This document shows, piece after piece, positions 33,406-40,974 of a stretch of DNA of 43,139 nt (position 1 is the first letter of the stretch; each line of letters starts with the position of its first letter). The notes below the pieces were generated by a model. The model did not search any database. It had not been told where the DNA came from and worked only from the letters and a program-made list of their open reading frames with translations. Both the position numbers and the translations under genes were made by a program. Source of the stretch: Pirellulales bacterium (GTDB lineage: Bacteria; Planctomycetota; Planctomycetia; Pirellulales; DATAWG01); contig DASZFO010000110.1 of the NCBI GenBank assembly GCA_035939775.1, positions 1 through 43,139 on the forward strand, given 5' to 3'.

Positions 33406-33592
33406 TAGCACTCGCCAGCGCAGTCGGCCAGTGCCGGGGCCAGCCGAGCGGTGGCACTGGCCAGCAGCGTCGGCCAGTGCTGAATCTCCATGCAACGTCG
33501 GCCGGACCCAACCCTGTCGAGGTGCGGCAATCCATTAGGTCGTTAATTGGGGTGGGGGCCCGGCACTGGCAGACTGCGCTTGCCAGTGCCAC
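33406..33592. repeat. Cluster of GGCACTGGCC-AGCGCAGTC-GGCCAGTGCC hairpins
   Basis: Copies at about 33406-33435, 33452-33480 and 33561-33592; further copies are at about 34770-34800 and 36266-36297. They fill the gap between the convergent lipoprotein and sigma-factor genes. Confidence 0.75.
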
Positions 33593-33604
33593 CCGCCGCT
33601 CGCA

Positions 33605-34216
33605 CTACCCGATCGCCGGATCGACCCCCGCTCGGCGCATCTTTTGGCGGGCCCGCGAGAGGGTCGGGCCGATGCTGTTTTCCGGCATCCCGACCAGCGA
33701 ACTGATCTCTTGATACGTCTTCCCTTCGAGGTGGTACATTCGCACCACGTCGGCCTCGGGCCGCTCGAGTTCTTGCATCAGGCGGGCGATTTCCTCGCGA
33801 TCGTGAAGCCGCTCGATTTCATCCGAAGCGCCGCCGTGATTCGAGGCCCCGCCGTGATTGGAGTCAAGGCCGTGGTTCGCGTCGACGGCGGTATCGTTCA
33901 GCCGCGAGGCCGATTTGCGCTTGAGCAGGTGATGCACCACCGCCCGCCGGCTGACGACCGTCAGATACGTCGCCAAGCTGCTCTCACCGCGAAAATGGCG
34001 GAGCACGGCAAAATCGTCGCGCACCAAAGCCAGAAACACCTCGGCACAGAGATCTTCGCGGTCTTCAGACGAAAGCCGGATCGAGCGCGATTGGGCGGAG
34101 TGGTTGATCACATGGATCACCAAGCCCATGAACCGATCGACGAAATCTTCCCAAGCACGAGGCTTTCGGGCCAGGCAACGAGCCAGTAGGTTGCGATCAA
34201 TTTCGGAAAGCGCCAC
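33605..34216 (-). CDS. ECF-type RNA polymerase sigma factor
   Basis: A 203-residue sigma70-family regulator that should direct RNA polymerase to a special promoter set. Region 2 is seen in EDLCAEVFLALVRDD and RGESSLATYLTVVSRRAVVHHL, and region 4 in YQEISSLVGMPENSIGPTLSRARQKMR, a helix-turn-helix. The linker holds a short tandem peptide repeat (NHGGAS twice plus a variant). The GTG at 34216 has GGGGG about ten bases upstream and fits ECF length; the frame is open to 34375. No anti-sigma gene is adjacent, so its signal is unknown. Confidence 0.85.
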   Translation of the reverse strand: MALSEIDRNLLARCLARKPRAWEDFVDRFMGLVIHVINHSAQSRSIRLSSEDREDLCAEVFLALVRDDFAVLRHFRGESSLATYLTVVSRRAVVHHLLKRKSASRLNDTAVDANHGLDSNHGGASNHGGASDEIERLHDREEIARLMQELERPEADVVRMYHLEGKTYQEISSLVGMPENSIGPTLSRARQKMRRAGVDPAIG

Positions 34217-34704
34217 GGTGTCGATTCCCCCTTGCCCGGTAACTCCGGGGGGCAGGTCCGTGCCCGACTGGTATGATCCCCTGCGCGCACGCCGATTAAC
34301 GGCGAACCGTTCAGATGCTGGCCAGCATCCGTCATAGAACCCTCTGATTTTACGCTCCCCCGCAGTTTGAAGCAAGACCGGAGAAGCAGGAGGCAGGCGG
34401 CAGCGCGGAGACGGGAGTCTGAATTGCGAACGTATGCGTGCGGCTTACGCCACGTAGCCTTTGCCCCAACGGGGCTACGTCCTCCAGCCCAAGGGTTTTC
34501 CGCCGCCGGCGGGCTACCCTGGGACACCGAAGCAAATCGCTACGTCGACCCCAAGGGGGTTGCGCCCGCGCCGCGCGCCACTTCGGCGCAACTCCATTGG
34601 GGTAGGAAAAAGAGTTTGACGTGATCGCGGACCCAGGGTAGGCCGCTGGTGCGGCCAACCCTTGGGCTGGAGGGCGCAACGCCTTTGGCGTAGGAACGCG
34701 GCGC
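34217..34704. repeat. Large nested palindromic element between sigma factor and DUF1559 genes
   Basis: Left arm CCTCCAGCCCAAGGGTTTTC (34481-34500) with GGGCTACCCTGGG, right arm CCCAGGGTAGGCC with CCAACCCTTGGGCTGGAGG (34631-34673); inside it, CCCCAAGGGGGTTGCGCC faces GGCGCAACTCCATTGGGG. The element spans roughly 34438-34704. I see no gene in the 34217-34831 gap. Confidence 0.7.
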
Positions 34705-34738
34705 AAAAAAAACTGCCCCGGAGCGAACTCCGGGGCAG
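34705..34738 (-). terminator. Rho-independent terminator of the DUF1559 gene
   Basis: On the minus strand CTGCCCCGGAG, a TTCG loop and CTCCGGGGCAG form a perfect 11-base-pair stem followed by eight T. It lies about 95 bases after the stop codon of the DUF1559 gene. Confidence 0.85.
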
Positions 34739-34831
34739 CGATGGGTTCAAGATACATTGCACTCATGGCGGGCACTGGCCGACTTCGCTGGCCAGTGCCA
34801 CACAACCGACGCTGGCAGCGTCGGCAACGCA

Positions 34832-35998
34832 CTAGTTGATCTTCGTATCGTCGATCGCTTCCGAGCCGTTGCGGGTGACCAGGCCGAGGTAGGTTTGCCC
34901 GTCGCATTGGTCGGTGATGCCTTGGGTGTGGATATCGGCGAACACATGGCTGACGATGCCGCTGCCGTGGTCGCTCGACGGTCCCCACCATTCATCGTTC
35001 TGCAGCGTGATCGCCGTCGGGACCTTGGCCTTCGCCAAATAGGGCACGTTGGGAATGGCGCCACCCGAGGGGATCGACGGATTATAGCCCTTGTTGATGG
35101 CGATATTCGGCGTGGTCCAAGGAGCGGTGTCCACGTTGTTGATCGGGGCGTTGCCGGTCCCTGGAGCAACCGCGTTCGGGTCGTTCCCCACCAGCCAGCA
35201 CATGGTGCCGTCGTACCAAGAGGCGTAGCCCGATTCCTTCGTCTCGGCGACGAGGATGGTCTTCGAGGTGCCGTCGGCGAAAGCTCCGTAGGTCAAGCCG
35301 CTGGCGGCGGTCAAGGCGAAGCCGCCGTTCTCCTTGATCACCTTGTTGTTGATGTGGGTGCCGAGCATCGCCTTGTAGTTCGTCGGGGCGACCTTGCCCT
35401 TGTAGGCGTTCTGGCCGGTGCCGGGCTGGTTCGAATCGATGTTTGCATATTCCGGAGCACCGTAGTTGGCGGGAGCGCCGCCGGCGGTGCCGATATCAAT
35501 GGTCGTGTTCGAATTCGTGTAACCGTCGCCCGCCCACGAGGGGCAGACGAATGCCGGCAGCGTCACGCACGAGACGTGCTGATAGGTCGCGTTGCCGTTA
35601 ACAATCGGCGGGTCGAAGGGACCGTTCGTGTCGGTAAAGCGGCTCGAGTTCTGGGAAATGGCCGAGTAGAGGTTATTCTCTTCGAGCTGGGGCAGGATGG
35701 AAACAATCCAGCTATAACCGGCCACGGTGGCGGCCGACTTGCTGGCCGGGAGCGACTTGAGCGGATTGAACGTGGGAATCTTGCTCATGCTGGCCAGGGG
35801 AAACTGCTTCTTGCCGCTCTCGAAATTGCTCAGGGCCAAACCGATCTGCCGCAACTTGTTCAAGCACGAATTGCGGTTGGCCGCCTCGCGCGCCGCCTGA
35901 ATGGCGGGCAACAGCAGGGCGATCAGGATGCCGATGATGGCGATCACCACCAGCAGCTCGACGAGGGTAAACCCTCGCTTGACGTTACGCGTGGACAT
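34832..35998 (-). CDS. DUF1559 protein with type IV pilin-like N-terminus
   Basis: A 388-residue member of the large planctomycete DUF1559 family. The N-terminus has the prepilin processing site [25 protein letters not shown], cleaved after Gly and methylated on Phe in type II secretion and type IV pili; the rest is the family domain ([35 protein letters not shown]-type block). Role in the envelope is unknown. The ATG at 35998 has TAGGAGGTGG six bases upstream; an ATG at 36031 is less likely. It has a strong promoter and a terminator, so it is a single-gene unit that should be well expressed. Confidence 0.95.
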   Translation of the reverse strand: MSTRNVKRGFTLVELLVVIAIIGILIALLLPAIQAAREAANRNSCLNKLRQIGLALSNFESGKKQFPLASMSKIPTFNPLKSLPASKSAATVAGYSWIVSILPQLEENNLYSAISQNSSRFTDTNGPFDPPIVNGNATYQHVSCVTLPAFVCPSWAGDGYTNSNTTIDIGTAGGAPANYGAPEYANIDSNQPGTGQNAYKGKVAPTNYKAMLGTHINNKVIKENGGFALTAASGLTYGAFADGTSKTILVAETKESGYASWYDGTMCWLVGNDPNAVAPGTGNAPINNVDTAPWTTPNIAINKGYNPSIPSGGAIPNVPYLAKAKVPTAITLQNDEWWGPSSDHGSGIVSHVFADIHTQGITDQCDGQTYLGLVTRNGSEAIDDTKIN

Positions 35999-36137
35999 AA
36001 TCCACCTCCTAGGAAAGAAAGAATGAGACAAGATGCGGCAACGCGCCGCTTCGGACTCAATAGATAAGAAACTCCCGCCAGTAGCAACAGATTGCGGCGG
36101 ATGCCTCTCCGCCTATGTTCCCTCAAGGTCGGACGCC

Positions 36138-36166
36138 AGTCTATCGGTTAATCCGGGGATTGTCAA
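36138..36166 (-). promoter_or_regulatory. Strong sigma70-type promoter of the DUF1559 gene
   Basis: On the minus strand TTGACA (36161-36166) and TAGACT (36138-36143) are separated by exactly 17 bases. Transcription would begin near 36131, leaving a 5' untranslated region of about 130 bases. Confidence 0.7.
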
Positions 36167-36498
36167 CAATTTGCGATGATTTTCCCAAAGGAGGGGAAAA
36201 CCGCGGCGGAGATCGTGGGAGGCGGTCCAGCCGCCCAATGGCGGCCCTTGCGGAGGTCAATGTGTGGCACTGGCCAGCGCAGTCGGCCAGTGCCGAGGCG
36301 GCTGATATACTGCCGGCTGCGAACCACGGTCCATCTCGTCGCCCTTCGGGTCTGAGCCTCTCTTCGAGCCTGAGCCTCAGAGCCGAAGGCAGGGTCGAGT
36401 ACAAGCGACGGGGCTAACGAGGCCGACTTCCGACATCCGACCTCCGACTTTCCGGCAACATTTCATACTTCGTACTTGCTACTTCGTACTTCACGCCC
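36167..36498. other. Gap between the DUF1559 promoter and the tRNA nucleotidyltransferase gene
   Basis: Contains a GGCACTGGCC-type hairpin (36266-36297), a GAGCCTGAGCCTC-like run (36350-36380) and, at 36424-36495, a run of GACTTCCGAC and TTCGTACTTC words. The last is the reverse complement of sequence inside the downstream gene. No coding sequence is seen. Confidence 0.6.
36424..36495. repeat. Word-run repeat, inverted copy of the insertion at 37213-37291
   Basis: Reverse-complemented, it begins GTGAAGTACGAAGTAGCAAG and goes on to GAAATGTTGCCGGAAAGTCG. The internal copy begins GTGAAGTATGAAGTGCGAAG and continues GAAACGTTGCCGGAAGTGGG, so the two match over about 70 bases. Confidence 0.8.
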
Positions 36499-37932
36499 AT
36501 GCCCCTCATTCCCGCCAAGCAGCGGCAATTTGCCGTCGAAGTCGTCGCCGAGCTGCGGTCCCAAGGGTTTGCCGCCTATTGGGCTGGGGGGTGCGTGCGC
36601 GATCAGCTTTTGCACCGCATTCCCTGGGACTACGACGTGGCGACCGACGCCAAGCCGGACGATGTCCGCCGCGTGTTCGGCCGCCGCCGCACGCTGGCGA
36701 TCGGGGCGGCCTTCGGAGTGATTGCCGTGCTCGGGCCGAAAGAGGCCGGGCAGGTCGAGGTGACCACCTTCCGCCGCGACGATGCCTATAGCGACGGCCG
36801 GCATCCCGACCACGTCACCTTCAGCTCGCCCGAGGAAGACGCCCGCCGCCGCGATTTCACGATCAACGGCATGTTCTACGATCCGGTCGCCGAGCAGGTC
36901 ATCGATTTCGTCGGCGGAGCGGACGATCTGCGCGCGGGGATCGTGCGCGCGATCGGCGCGCCGACCGAGCGATTTCGCGAAGACAAATTGCGGATGCTGC
37001 GAGCGGTGCGGTTCGCGGCCATCTTCGACTTTCAACTCGAATCGGCCACGCGGGCGGCGATCCACGAAATGGCCGCCGAGATCACGATCGTCAGCGCCGA
37101 GCGGATCGCCGCCGAGATCGAGATCATGCTGGTGCATTCCAGCCGAGCGCGGGCCGTGCGGCTGCTCGACGAGACGGGCCTGCTGGCGGCGGTGTTGCCG
37201 GAGGTCGGAGACGTGAAGTATGAAGTGCGAAGTACGAAGTATGAAACGTTGCCGGAAGTGGGAGGTCGGGGGGCGGAGGTCGGGGGTCGGAGAATTCTCC
37301 CTCTCCCAAAGGGAGAGGGGACCGACAACGCCAACGATTCGAATTCCTGGCAGCGCACGCTCGCGATTCTGGATCGCTTGCGCGAGCCCACATTCGCGCT
37401 GGCGCTGGCGGTGCTGCTGGGCCCCAAAAAAGGGGTCGGGAGTCATTTGTGGTTGGACGCCGGCAGAGTCAGGCCGTTCCATAAAATGACTCCCGACCCC
37501 TTTTTTCGGGCCCGCCAGGTCGGCGCGCGGTGGAAGCTGGCGAAGAAAGATTCCGAGCGGGCGGCTTGGCTGCTCGAGCATTGGGGCGCGCTCGCCGATG
37601 CGCGGCGGATGCCGTGGTCGCGGTTGCAGCCGCTGTTGATCAGCGACGGCATCGCCGAATTGCTCGCGCTGCACGACGTGCTCGCGGCGATCGGCGAAAT
37701 CGATCCGGCCGAGATCGCCTATTGCCGCCAGCGGCTCGCGCTGCCGCCGGACGAATTGAACCCACCGCCGCTCGTGACCGGCGCCGACTTGATCGCGCTG
37801 GGCATTCCGCGGGGCAAGATCTATGCGCGAATCCTGCGCGAGCTTCGCGCCGTCCAGCTCGATGCTCAAGTGCAGACGCAGGAAGAAGCGCTGCGATTGG
37901 CGGAGAAGATGTGGCGCGAGCAGGAGGAGTGA
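36499..37932 (+). CDS. tRNA nucleotidyltransferase / poly(A) polymerase family (CCA-adding) with repeat-derived insertions
   Basis: Class II nucleotidyltransferase that adds or repairs the 3' CCA of tRNA, or adds poly(A). Motifs: GGCVRD (30-35), metal-binding DYD (44-46), RRDFTING near 128 and the basic EDKLRMLRAVRFA block. Two segments are not family sequence: residues about 237-274, encoded by word-run and CTCTCCC repeats, and residues about 308-338, encoded by a palindrome with AAAAAAGGGGTCGGGAGTCA arms. Both are in frame, with no stop, in the C-terminal helical part. Length (477) exceeds the usual 400-440 accordingly. CCA versus poly(A) function cannot be decided. Confidence 0.9.
   Translation: MPLIPAKQRQFAVEVVAELRSQGFAAYWAGGCVRDQLLHRIPWDYDVATDAKPDDVRRVFGRRRTLAIGAAFGVIAVLGPKEAGQVEVTTFRRDDAYSDGRHPDHVTFSSPEEDARRRDFTINGMFYDPVAEQVIDFVGGADDLRAGIVRAIGAPTERFREDKLRMLRAVRFAAIFDFQLESATRAAIHEMAAEITIVSAERIAAEIEIMLVHSSRARAVRLLDETGLLAAVLPEVGDVKYEVRSTKYETLPEVGGRGAEVGGRRILPLPKGEGTDNANDSNSWQRTLAILDRLREPTFALALAVLLGPKKGVGSHLWLDAGRVRPFHKMTPDPFFRARQVGARWKLAKKDSERAAWLLEHWGALADARRMPWSRLQPLLISDGIAELLALHDVLAAIGEIDPAEIAYCRQRLALPPDELNPPPLVTGADLIALGIPRGKIYARILRELRAVQLDAQVQTQEEALRLAEKMWREQEE
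37213..37320. repeat. Repeat insertion 1 inside the tRNA nucleotidyltransferase gene
   Basis: A run of GAAGTATGAAGTGCGAAGTA words, then GGAGGTCGGGGG words, then a CTCTCCCAAAGGGAGAGG palindrome (37297-37320). All are families that occur in gaps elsewhere in the window. Confidence 0.85.
37421..37512. repeat. Repeat insertion 2 inside the tRNA nucleotidyltransferase gene
   Basis: Left arm CCCCAAAAAAGGGGTCGGGA then GTCATTT (to 37447); right arm AAAATGACTCCCGACCCC then TTTTTTCGGGCC (37483-37512). The arms are nearly perfect complements around a 35-base loop. Confidence 0.85.
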
Positions 37933-38086
37933 CGGTTGTAAGAATGAAGGCGGAAGGATAAAGGCTGAATGTGCTGCCGCGACTCGTTTGACAGTCGTGA
38001 CCGAATGCTCCAAACTTGCGGCTCGTCACCTGCTTCGTCGTGCTTCATCCTTCATCCTTCCTATTTCATCCTTCATCGTTCTCCCC

Positions 38087-38602
38087 ATGGACTTCCTCGC
38101 TCTCCTCTTCCGCTGGCTGCACATTCTGGCCGCGATCGCGGCCCTGGGCGGACCGATGTTCATGCGGCTGGCGCTCATTCCGGCCGCGGCCGAATTGCCG
38201 CCGGAGCAACGGCAGGCGCTCAACGAAGGGATCCGCCGGCGATGGTCGAAGGTGGTGATGGCGGCGATCCTGTTGCTGCTCGTGACCGGGCTCTACAACT
38301 TCATCTGGTTCGTCAAGCTCTCACACACGTGGGGTCCGGCCTGGGAAACCGGCTCGGACAACGCGACGCTGTACCAAGCCTTATTCGGCGTGAAGTTTCT
38401 GCTCGCGTTGGCGGTCTTCTTCATCGCCAGCGCCCTCGTCGGGCGGAGCGCGGCGCTGGCGCGGTTTCGAGAACAGGCGCGATTCTGGGTCACCGTGAAT
38501 CTCCTGCTCGGGATCCTTGTCGTGTGCATCGCCGGGCAAATGCGGATGATGCACGCCGGGCCGAACAGACCGCCGCCGGCGATCGCGACCGAGAAGGATT
38601 AA
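38087..38602 (+). CDS. CopD/DUF2269-like four-helix membrane protein
   Basis: A 171-residue inner-membrane protein with four hydrophobic helices, starting RWLHILAAIAALGGPMFMRL; the first helix carries a His (LHILAA) as in CopD-type proteins, and RRWSKVVMAAILLLLVTGLYNF follows. The ATG at 38087 comes directly after a CTTCATCCTTCATC repeat; longer frames read through that repeat. A copper- or heme-related role is suggested by family resemblance only. It may share a transcript with the nucleotidyltransferase gene 155 bases upstream. Confidence 0.75.
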   Translation: MDFLALLFRWLHILAAIAALGGPMFMRLALIPAAAELPPEQRQALNEGIRRRWSKVVMAAILLLLVTGLYNFIWFVKLSHTWGPAWETGSDNATLYQALFGVKFLLALAVFFIASALVGRSAALARFREQARFWVTVNLLLGILVVCIAGQMRMMHAGPNRPPPAIATEKD

Positions 38603-38640
38603 AAAAAATGCCCCCGGAAAGGCCGGGTCCCAGGGGGGCA
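38601..38640 (-). terminator. Rho-independent terminator reading leftward, with no protein gene upstream
   Basis: On the minus strand TGCCCCC (38634-38640) pairs with GGGGGCA (38609-38615), followed by eight T. No minus-strand coding sequence precedes it, which suggests an untranslated minus-strand RNA ending here. Confidence 0.55.
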
Positions 38641-38642
38641 AA

Positions 38643-38958
38643 GGACACCATCCTTTTCCGGGAGCGATTGGACGCTCGCGAGTGATCGATCGGCGGGCCA
38701 TAGATTGCCCGCCGAGTGCCAGCCGATTCTCCTCCTTGAGCCGCGCGAGCCATGACGCTGGCGCGGTTGCTAGAATCCCGCCCGGAAGCCCCTCACTCGT
38801 TGTAATCGAAGCGTGCGGCATGCATCCTTGCCGCCGACACGGCTTCGCTGGTCCGCAGGCAGTCGCAAGCGACTCCCAGAGGCAGACCCATCCACGTGTG
38901 GATACGCTCGTGTGCTGTGGTCGTGAAACGGCCCGATTTGTCGGGCCGTTGCACATGT
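38643..38958. ncRNA. Candidate structured non-coding RNA region (strand uncertain)
   Basis: Four consecutive hairpins with clean stems: CGAAGC/GCTTCG enclosing GCGGCA/TGCCGC (38807-38847); GGTC/GACC enclosing GTCG/CGAC (38850-38888); ATCCA/TGGAT (38890-38903); and a perfect 10-pair AACGGCCCGA/TCGGGCCGTT (38927-38950). A further GGCGGGC/GCCCGCC stem lies near 38693-38714. Plus-strand reading: TGCTAGAAT at 38768-38776 would start an RNA of about 175 bases ending at the last hairpin. Minus-strand reading: an RNA of about 350 bases ending at the T-tailed terminator at 38601-38640. I could not match it to tmRNA, RNase P or 6S RNA. No credible protein is encoded. Confidence 0.4.
38768..38776 (+). 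promoter_or_regulatory. Extended -10-like element TGCTAGAAT
   Basis: Identical to the motif in the trpB/mutM gap. It lies about 30 bases before the first hairpin of the structured region. No -35 is evident. Confidence 0.3.
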
Positions 38959-39050
38959 CGTGGCGGGAAGATATGAGAATCGCCGGAGCGGGTCAAGGGC
39001 GGTTTTGGGCGATTTTTCGGCACTGTTCGAGTTGAGTGGCTTGAAGGAGA

Positions 39051-39137
39051 GAACCACGGATTTCACCGATAAGATCGTGCCTGAAATGGAGCTAGCCCAG
39101 TTCAAAAAATCCGTGTCATCCGCGATATCCGTGGTTT
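39051..39137. repeat. Inverted repeat GAACCACGGATTTCACCGAT
   Basis: The left arm at 39051-39070 and right arm ending in GATATCCGTGGTT (39125-39137), with ATCCGTGTCATCC inside, form a long imperfect hairpin upstream of the transporter gene. Similar hairpin elements are common in several bacterial phyla. Confidence 0.7.
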
Positions 39138-39240
39138 GCCGCATTCGGCTAATGAGTTACGATCTGTTAAGGCTTGAGGGCTATCCTCTGCCCCGAGTCA
39201 TCTCAACTTCCTCACCATCGATCCGGAGCTTCTCACCGTT

Positions 39241-40359
39241 ATGAAAGGCCTGCTTTCCGTCGTTCTCTCGATTCTTCTGACGGTCATCTGCTGGGGACTC
39301 TACGGGCCGGTCTTGAAGCTTGGCCAAGACGCGTTTTCACCTTCGCCCGCGGTGCATGGCGGCGGACTGCTTTCGTTCATTTGCGTTGGGTTGGCCTATT
39401 TCGTCATTGCCGTCGTCGCCCCCATTGTCATGCTTAAGTCGACGGGCGAAAAAGGACACTGGAGCGCGACGGGATTGTTCTGGAGTATTTTGGCCGGAGT
39501 TGTGACCGCGGTCGGTGCGCTCGGGATCATCCTGGCCTTCACGTTTCACGGCAGCCCGGTCTATGTCATGCCGCTCGTATTTGGCGGGGCGCCGGTCGTC
39601 AATACGTTCGTGACGATCCATTTCGCGCGAGCGTACAAGCAGATCGGCCCGATCTTCGTCGCCGGATTGATTTTAGTGGTTGCCGGCGCGATTACCGTCA
39701 TGCTTTCCGCTCCGCATCCGACACCTCCTGCGGCAACCACTGCCGCCGCGCAGCCGGATGCAAAGATTGCGACCCCCGCGGTTGCGCCGTCGCACGAATT
39801 TCGCGACAAGGCATTGGTGATCCTGTTTACGCTGATGACTGCGGTTTGCTGGGGCATCTACGGGCCGACGCTGCACAAGGGCCAAATGGCGATGGCCGGC
39901 AGTCGCTTGCGGCCATTTCTCTGCGTCGGACTGGCCTACTTTCTAATCGCCGTGATCGTGCCATATCTCCTTCTCGCGATCGCGCCCGATCTCGATCCGG
40001 GAAGATGGAGTGCGAGCGGCGTATTCTGGAGCCTGGCTGGAGGCGCCGCCGGCGCGTTCGGAGCGCTGGGCGTCATCCTGGCATTCAACTTCGGCGGCAA
40101 ACCGATATACGTGATGCCGCTCGTATTCGGCGGCGCCCCGGTCATCAACACGTTTGCCGCGCTCACCAAGAGCGGCATGGTCAGCCAGATCGGACCCATA
40201 TTTGTCGCTGGGCTGATTCTGGTCGCCGCCGGGGCTGTTACCGTGCTCATCTTTGCCCCACGAGCGCCGGCGCACGCCCCGCCCCATGCCGAGGAGTCGG
40301 CGAAGAAACAGAAGGAACCCGCGGCGCTCGGCTCGGGCGATCGCCCGCGAGCACAATGA
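39241..40359 (+). CDS. Internally duplicated ten-helix-type membrane transporter
   Basis: A 372-residue membrane protein made of two similar halves (about 5-160 and 182-340). Each half has CWG-Y/IYGP, CVGLAYF-IAV, LGIILAF-type and VYVMPLVFGGAPV-NTF segments followed by QIGPIFVAGLILV. The halves are joined by an Ala/Pro/Thr linker. The layout and Gly-rich helices resemble the drug/metabolite transporter superfamily, but the substrate is unknown. The last 25 residues are hydrophilic and Ala/Lys/Glu-rich. Its 3' end faces the truncated vapC, and the fusion point seems to lie in or just after this tail. Confidence 0.8.
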   Translation: MKGLLSVVLSILLTVICWGLYGPVLKLGQDAFSPSPAVHGGGLLSFICVGLAYFVIAVVAPIVMLKSTGEKGHWSATGLFWSILAGVVTAVGALGIILAFTFHGSPVYVMPLVFGGAPVVNTFVTIHFARAYKQIGPIFVAGLILVVAGAITVMLSAPHPTPPAATTAAAQPDAKIATPAVAPSHEFRDKALVILFTLMTAVCWGIYGPTLHKGQMAMAGSRLRPFLCVGLAYFLIAVIVPYLLLAIAPDLDPGRWSASGVFWSLAGGAAGAFGALGVILAFNFGGKPIYVMPLVFGGAPVINTFAALTKSGMVSQIGPIFVAGLILVAAGAVTVLIFAPRAPAHAPPHAEESAKKQKEPAALGSGDRPRAQ

Positions 40360-40619
40360 TCGATTCCCCTCCGGAACAGTGCTTCGCCGTGAGGAATGAT
40401 CAGATGCTCGGGATTCGCTTCGAGGTCGCGCAATAGTCGGCGGACGAGGTGCCGCTGGGGAGTCCGGACAAGTCCGTCGGCGAATTCGACAAGCACCCAA
40501 GCCGTCGTAAGCAGGGGGCCGTGATTCTGCTGAGAATAACGGATTGCTCGCTCATGGACGGCGTCATTTGGATTGAGCAGGGCGAAGAAGTCAAACGAAT
40601 CGGCGAATACGCGGCTCAT
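40345..40619 (-). pseudogene. Truncated PIN-domain toxin (vapC-like)
   Basis: The N-terminal two-thirds of a PIN domain is clear: FADSFDFFALLNPND with the first acidic residue and TAWVLVEFADGL with the second. After FRRGIDHCARG the sequence departs from the family, and the C-terminal acidic block (normally near LTDC) is missing. The frame then runs on opposite the transporter gene to 39936. About 90 of the usual 130-140 residues remain, so RNase activity is not expected. Confidence 0.75.
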
Positions 40620-40828
40620 CGCTTCGCCGCTCCGTGAACGTAATGGTCGTGCTGTTCAGCCATGTCGGGGGGCAGATCAGTCGCCTTGCCGATCACATCG
40701 GCGAACTGGTCCGCAAGTGATTTCGCCAAAGGCGGAATCGGTTCCACCCGCACTTCCATTCCATCGGGAAGCGCGACTGAATCATCAAATACCACGACGC
40801 CATTTTGTACGTGTCCGCGATAGGTCAT
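40616..40828 (-). CDS. VapB-like antitoxin
   Basis: A 70-residue protein from the ATG at 40828. MTYRGHVQNGVVVFDDSVALP and DGMEVRVEPI match the short antitoxins that sit before PIN toxins. Its stop overlaps the toxin start by 4 bases (ATGA arrangement), the usual coupling. The C-terminal half (LADQFADVIGKATDLP) would wrap the toxin. With the toxin truncated, the pair is probably a decaying remnant. Confidence 0.75.
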   Translation of the reverse strand: MTYRGHVQNGVVVFDDSVALPDGMEVRVEPIPPLAKSLADQFADVIGKATDLPPDMAEQHDHYVHGAAKR

Positions 40829-40974
40829 TGCCGGTTCCCGTTTCCGTTGCGGAGTTTGATGCGTCCCACACGAATTACAACATGCAGGACGGACTCGCAC
40901 ATGCCGGCGTAGGTAGACTTTGTTCGGCGCATGGGGTTGCGATTAACTACGTGCACGTAATGGTCGCCCCCCGG

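Noticed and set aside
34757-36067. A 436-codon open frame opposite the DUF1559 gene
   Set aside because: The DUF1559 gene has a signal, ribosome site, promoter and terminator on the other strand; the antisense frame has none.
36463-38013. A 516-codon open frame opposite the nucleotidyltransferase gene
   Set aside because: It covers all repeat insertions and the antisense of conserved motifs; it is composition-driven.
38788-38893. tmRNA with a MHAARFDYNE-like tag on the minus strand
   Set aside because: There is no tRNA-like end with a T-loop and CCA, and the tag does not end in Ala-Ala.
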